47,260 nt of DNA from Paramacrobiotus richtersi (Eukaryota > Tardigrada > Eutardigrada > Parachela > Macrobiotidae), in the NCBI GenBank assembly GCA_034698045.1, contig JAQGAU010000058.1, positions 1-47,260 on the forward strand, read 5' to 3'. The position numbers and the translations under genes are program-made. This document shows positions 42,501 to 47,260 of this stretch, piece after piece (position 1 is the first letter of the stretch; each line of letters opens with the position of its first letter). Below the pieces are notes generated by a model, which saw only the letters and a list, made by a program, of their open reading frames with translations, made no database searches and was not told where the DNA came from.

Positions 42501-45064
42501 TGGTCGATTTTTGAATTAGGAATTTAGATAAAAGTGATCAAAGTGGGAAGACATGATCTGATCATTTTAAGACAGTGTTTCGTGTACAAATCGTCCCTGC
42601 TTCTCTACCTACCAATAATTATTTGTAAAATTGATGTTGCGTTCAAGTTACGTTTATTTCAAAAATAAACTGAATTATATCAACAGCCACATCGACAACA
42701 TACGCTGTTCAACGTTCGACCCAGATGAGTAGTGCCCTGCTTATGAGCCAACTCCGAGTAGTGTTTCTGCAGGAATTTCTGCTCCTCCTTGAGGGCGTCC
42801 GTGATTGTCTACAAACACAAAAGCTTATATCTGACTGGTCAGCAAATGTGTACTTCAGATAGAAAAAATCAGAAAAACCGGTTAAACAATAGACGATATG
42901 GAAAACAGTAACAAGGCGATTAGTTGTGTATGGAAGTCAGTTCATCTCAGAGTCTGAAGTCTCATTACCTTTTTGGTGTTGATATCGTGTTGCGACCGGT
43001 TGACCACACCGATAATGCCCAGTTTTACAGGGATAACATTCCCGCTCAATACTTCACGCGCGTCCGTTCCTTTATCCATAAGATCTAGCTTTGTAATAAC
43101 GGCCAAGGTCCGTTTACCTAAACAGTACGCAGATTGTCCAAGATTTCGCAGAACACGATTACCGAAGCGTAGTACCATCAGGGTCCACAATTTTGGCCAA
43201 TTTTAGAGCTTCCGACGTAGCCATATCCACGTTGGCCGGTGTGACCGCCAAGATCAGTGAGTTGGGATTTTCAATGTATGCCAGTATCAGGTCGGTAATC
43301 TGCTGTTCAATATCATCCGGCTGGTCACCGACTGCCATCTGCAGATAATAAACGCAGTTAAACGTTGCAATTATGTTATTTATCTTGTGCATTTCTGATT
43401 TTCTGATTGACATGCAACGAATGAGACAAATAAAAAAGAATTTATTAGGTTAATTGGCAGCATGCCACACAGAACAGCTTACCTTAGTCAATCCTGGCAA
43501 ATCAACCAATGACAAATTGATGACAGATCGCGAGTACACCCTCAAATTGATGGGCTTCTTTCCGATTCCCTAGATCAACATAACAACGGCTGTCAATGAT
43601 ACCGTATCTAACAGAATCACCCGTAAAGTAACAGTACCGAAAATAACTGTGTTTCTTAACGAACTTCGTTAAGCGTAGTATGCTACCTTGTTGGTACCCA
43701 TCTCGCGATCCGTCTCCGCCTCGATCTCCTTGCGTACATCTTCGAAGTTGGTATAAACCTTTGTTTCATCGTGCAGAAACCGCGCATACTCGTCGCTTCC
43801 GGCAACACCATCTAGAAACATATAACTTAAACAACCCAACTATAGTAAGTCGTAAGTATCTGGATTTGCACATGTTTGATACTTGTATCGTTCGAAATAG
43901 CGTAAAGTACAGGTGCTAGAACAAATTCTGCCAGATGTAAAATAGTAAAAAGTTGCTCCAGACAAAAGATATGGTGGAGAGTCCGTACATTGCAGCTACA
44001 AGCCACTGTACTATAATTTGAACATCGTAGTGGAGTGGCTAACACACTGGCTGTTATAAGAATTAACGATGGCCGACAATAAAGGACATTTTTTGTCTTC
44101 GTGCTCGAATTACTTTTGAACCTGAAGCATCTTGCAAGATTTGACAACAGATATATCTAGCACCAACACATTACGCCCTAGCCAAGCATTTGAACAGGGA
44201 GTCTATGGGATGCGCAGCGTATTACTTTGTAAAGGCTTGTCGAACTTTACTGCTCGGGGTTTCAGTTTTCGTACCCTTTTTCATCTGTACAATTAGGATT
44301 TTAACAGCCAGAAATTAACGACCAACGTACCGCTGTTGTTGTTGTCCTCATCCGCATGAATCAGCTGCAGCACCAGCGGACGACGTGTAACCAAATCTTT
44401 ACCACGGGGCAGAAAGTCGCGACCCACCAGGCTCTCCAGAACGGAGCTCTTACCGGCACTCTACAACATACCAGCAGTTTGTCACCAAAATTCCCATGAA
44501 ACTTGCGTTAACTCAGATAACGCGACAAAAACGGAATATTTACAACGATGCACTTTAAAACGATCACGTAATTTAACCCTTAAATGATCATTAATAGCTC
44601 AAGGACCTGATAAATAATCATCACTGACATTATCGTATTAAGAAAATGCCTTTGTTTACTCGATTGCTTCATTCTCTGGACAGTTACGATTTCTCATGGT
44701 TGTGTTTCAAAAACTGCGAAAACGTAACTGTATGTTTAACTGTATGAATGAACTTTTTAATCCGAATTACTTTTAATCCGAATTTTTTTTAACCGGCTTA
44801 CAGTTTACTAGACAAACCGCCACAAATGACTTAAAAAAATCCATTCGACAGGAAACTGGCAATTAATACCAATTAATTACATTTAATCTTCAGAATTTAA
44901 GATGGAACCGATAGAAATATTATTCGGTAGAAATACTTATTTACTTGGGCTCCGACAACGATAATTTGCGGAAGATTAACAGCTTCCAGGTTAGTGATAC
45001 CAGCCTTGCTAAAAACGTCCTGGAGACGATTGATAACTGGAATCAGTGCTTCGAGGCCGTCCAT
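39583..45064 (-). CDS. Drp1: Drp1/DNM1L-type dynamin GTPase, copy C
   Basis: Thirteen minus-strand exons: 45064-44945, 44460-44331, 43811-43687, 43569-43483, 43338-43176, 43117-42969, 42808-42704, 42307-41972, 41567-41415, 41247-41137, 41058-40753, 39991-39836, 39771-39583; 709 aa. Intron positions and phases equal those of A and B. P-loop GAQSAGKS, switch I LVTRRPL, DLPG, TKLDLMD and NRSQHD are intact, as are the middle domain and GED. Very close to copy B in exons 1 and 5-6 (several runs of identical bases). The first donor follows CAA rather than CAG but keeps GTAAAT. The 0.76-kb intron 11 carries a copy of the dispersed element. Expected role as for copy B; different copies may serve different tissues or form mixed oligomers (inference). 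Confidence 0.93.
40479..40682 (-). repeat. Dispersed element, copy ii (in intron 11 of dynamin C)
   Basis: Reverse complement begins GACCTTAGCGAAGCG, then GATTTCGTGT, GTCGGTCCGT, an A+T-rich part, CGCTTCGGTC, GTGCAGCC and GCGAGTGCACTTACCTA, the same order as 23254-23525. Confidence 0.6.
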
Positions 45065-45299
45065 TCTGTTCCGTACGAGACAATGATCTTCCCAACAAGC
45101 TGGAAAAGCCGAACAAACAAGCAATTCACTATTAGCCGCAACTGGAGAACCCGATAAAGCAGCCAGACAGGTAAATAGAATATACTTCCTATGTATAAGC
45201 CAGTAATCAGTAATCTGGTAATTAAGAAGAATATGTACCTCAATTCAAGAAAACAGGAAAAAACTTTCTGTTGACTGTTAAACTTTCAGTCATGGAAAA

Positions 45300-45500
45300 G
45301 GCAAGGAATTTACAGTTTTACCGTGAAGACGTCAAGGCACGCCTGGGACAGTCCTCGAAGCCTTGTAACTTGTTGCTTTGGCGGTTAGCTGGATAAGCCT
45401 GGATTTCTTTGTTCATATTGTCGATATACTTAATTTGAATCGGGTTTCGTCGCGCGGATTGGCCAGCTCGCGTTCGCGTACGTATTTACACCACCCACTG
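45300..45500 (-). pseudogene. Possible coding remnant, family unknown
   Basis: The minus strand reads GWCKYVRERELANPRDETRFKL in one frame and, after a one-step frame change near 45440, YIDNMNKEIQAYP in the next. The composition looks protein-like in both parts, as if a single frame were broken or a small intron removed. I do not recognise the family. Confidence 0.2.
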
Positions 45501-46148
45501 GTGCTAAACTAGAGCATACAAGATTACTGTGAACAAAAACTGTGTGGAGGAAATGTCCTACAATTGTATAACAATTAATAATAATAATTTCTATTATTAA
45601 CAATTTTTTTGCTTTCTGGATTCTTTAATGTCAAATATATAAGGAAATTATATGAATCAAAAAAACGGCCCTGTCGCGGCCGAATCACTAAAAGAACGTC
45701 ACACAAATTAGCAGCAGGCGATTCTAATAGCAGATTTTATAACCATTGTAATTTTGAAGTTCTCTTACTGCTGGGAAGAAATGTGCCAATATATATGTTA
45801 ACATGATACCAACTGTAATTTTGAAGGTATGGCGCGCCGGTACTGGTACATAACATTGGGAATTTACAAGTTCTGCATCATGCAGTATTTGAGAGTACAG
45901 TTTTTCTTATAAAATAACAATGTAAATTATGTAATTTTAATCTGCCCTAGCTAAGGTGCCCTACACGCGCGGCTGAGAGATGGTCACATCAATGGTGGTC
46001 CCAAATCCCAATGTCATGCATATGTGATGGTACGTGTAACCTAAACAGCTTGGATCATCGAATATAGGCCATACAATAATGATTGTGTTTTTTTAGTGTA
46101 GAAATACAAATGCATTATATTTCATAAACAGACCAGCCCAGAACTCTT

Positions 46149-46198
46149 ACTAATCCAGTTTCCGGATATTGATCAATATATCCGGAAACTGGATTAGT
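46149..46198. repeat. Perfect 21-bp inverted repeat (hairpin 1)
   Basis: Arms 46149-46169 and 46178-46198 are perfectly complementary (ACTAATCCAGTTTCCGGATAT), with an 8-base loop TGATCAAT. Confidence 0.8.
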
Positions 46199-46200
46199 GC

Positions 46201-46290
46201 AAAAATCATGATAGTTGTCGTAGTTTATTAAAAAGCTGGTCTATCGTGATAGACCAACTTTTTCACAAACTACGACAACCATCAGATTTT
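46201..46290. repeat. 90-bp imperfect hairpin (hairpin 2)
   Basis: The two halves are complementary over about 44 bp with a few mismatches (AGTTGTCGTAGTTT pairs with AAACTACGACAACC; CTGGTCTATC with GATAGACCAA), and a very short loop. It starts two bases after hairpin 1. Could be a small foldback transposon or a hairpin RNA precursor. Confidence 0.7.
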
Positions 46291-47260
46291 TAAATGTTCT
46301 GCGTCACGATGTTATCGACTTATGTGGCAATATTTCATTATATTTGCACCTTTTGCGGTTAGCAAATTTCGTTAGCTGATAAAACATCAAAACCAGGCCA
46401 CCGACGGGGTGTGCCGATAATACAGTTAGTACGATATATTTACGCTCTAGATCTTGTTCGAACTGCCGGATAACGCAAGTAAAATTCCCATTCATTGCTT
46501 TGCAAATCTGTGGTCAATAAGATTATCTATGTTTTTGAGTATCAGCTCGTACCATTTCACTTGTGCCGCTTACATGCAACGCTGACAAACCGGTATTGTT
46601 ATTGTTTATAATCGTTTATCGCTGATAACGCACTGAAATCTGCTGGTATTATCGTTCATTCACAAATATTCCTTAATCATAAAAAAAATAATTTAAAGGT
46701 TGGAATTGAGACCAAGGAAAGGTCATTTACTACGTATACTGCAAATACGAGGCCCCTTTTATCATAAGCCGGTTCACAATTTCTAAGCAGGTTAGGTAAA
46801 ATTTTACATGGTTTGCGATTTACTATAATATGAATAAACAATAAATTTACCAAAAAATAACCTAACTTTATAAATATGCAGCCTTCGACATCGTTAGACA
46901 TTTGTTTTAAACTTTGTAAATACTGTGTATAATGTTAGAATTTGCGTTTACTGTTGGTAATTCACTACTACGGCATATTTATATCTATTATTTTGACTAC
47001 TTTTTACTGTTTATAAATATACTTTGACTACGGTCATAAGTGAACACGAAGACGCAGACAACCATATATAGTTACAACTGTAATAAGAAGCCAAACTCGT
47101 CGGAGATTGCGTCATCAATTGGGAAAGCATTAAACAACATAAACATTCAATATAATCCATTAAATAGCCGAAATTTCATCGAGCCCGCCGCGCCTGCCCA
47201 GCAGGAGTGCCCATATCATTCTGGCCAATTTCCGTTAAATGCGATCGAATTTTCCGGAAA

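Larger units (their letters stand above)
45065..47260. other. Right-end intergenic sequence
   Basis: A+T-rich; includes the upstream region of dynamin copy C. No confident gene. A possible coding remnant lies at 45300-45500 (minus) and two hairpins at 46149-46290. The last 900 bp show nothing I can name. Confidence 0.45.

Noticed and set aside
26235-45064. Mx-type antiviral dynamin instead of Drp1
   Set aside because: All three copies have the Drp1-type N-terminus and a variable region between stalk and GED, which Mx proteins lack.
1-47260. CRISPR arrays, tRNA or rRNA genes
   Set aside because: No regularly spaced repeats with unique spacers and no recognisable tRNA arms or rRNA core sequences were seen on either strand.

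Overview
This window is eukaryotic nuclear DNA, most likely from a small-genome ecdysozoan invertebrate; a tardigrade fits best but this is inference. Genes are split by many short GT-AG introns (often 55-150 bp), the products are metazoan (Drp1-type dynamins, BTB-BACK proteins, an E2-fold protein, 7TM chemoreceptor-like proteins), and the transposon remnants are eukaryotic. There are no prokaryotic operons, no rRNA or tRNA that I can see, and no CRISPR.

Region 1 (1-13,000) is a segmentally duplicated block. Two BTB-BACK genes (the first cut by the window edge, the second at 8844-10711) lie on the plus strand. Each is followed by minus-strand 7TM gustatory-receptor-like genes (2900-4294, 4930-6320, 11567-12961), and each receptor carries the same 3' flanking unit. 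In both BTB genes the usual C-terminal PHR domain is replaced by a bacterial-type GH16-like (concanavalin A-like) jelly-roll domain whose three catalytic acids are substituted. This fusion is the most unusual item in the window. The second BTB copy has a 1-bp frameshift, and the middle receptor has one nonsense codon.

Region 2 (13,400-14,450) holds a five-part reconstruction of a UBE2L3-like gene (four coding exons) in which the catalytic cysteine is lysine, with a TA-flanked MITE in its last intron. Region 3 (15,026-17,315) is a very young deletion derivative of a PAT/Ngaro-like tyrosine-recombinase retrotransposon with perfect split direct repeats.

Region 4 (18,376-25,210) holds a complete three-exon TauD-type dioxygenase, a frameshifted fragment of a dynamin last exon, and a plus-strand gene built from a large novel exon, a run of small phase-1 exon cassettes, and a final exon with carboxypeptidase-regulatory-like and YfaP/DUF2135-like domains.

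Region 5 (26,235-45,064) is a cluster of three complete Drp1/DNM1L-type dynamin genes of 718, 717 and 709 residues with identical 13-exon structures: copy A minus, copy B plus, copy C minus (A and B head to head, B and C tail to tail). The remainder to 47,260 has no confident gene but contains two striking hairpins.

All exon boundaries were inferred by eye from splice consensus, reading frame and comparison between paralogues. Family assignments rest on remembered family motifs, not database searches.
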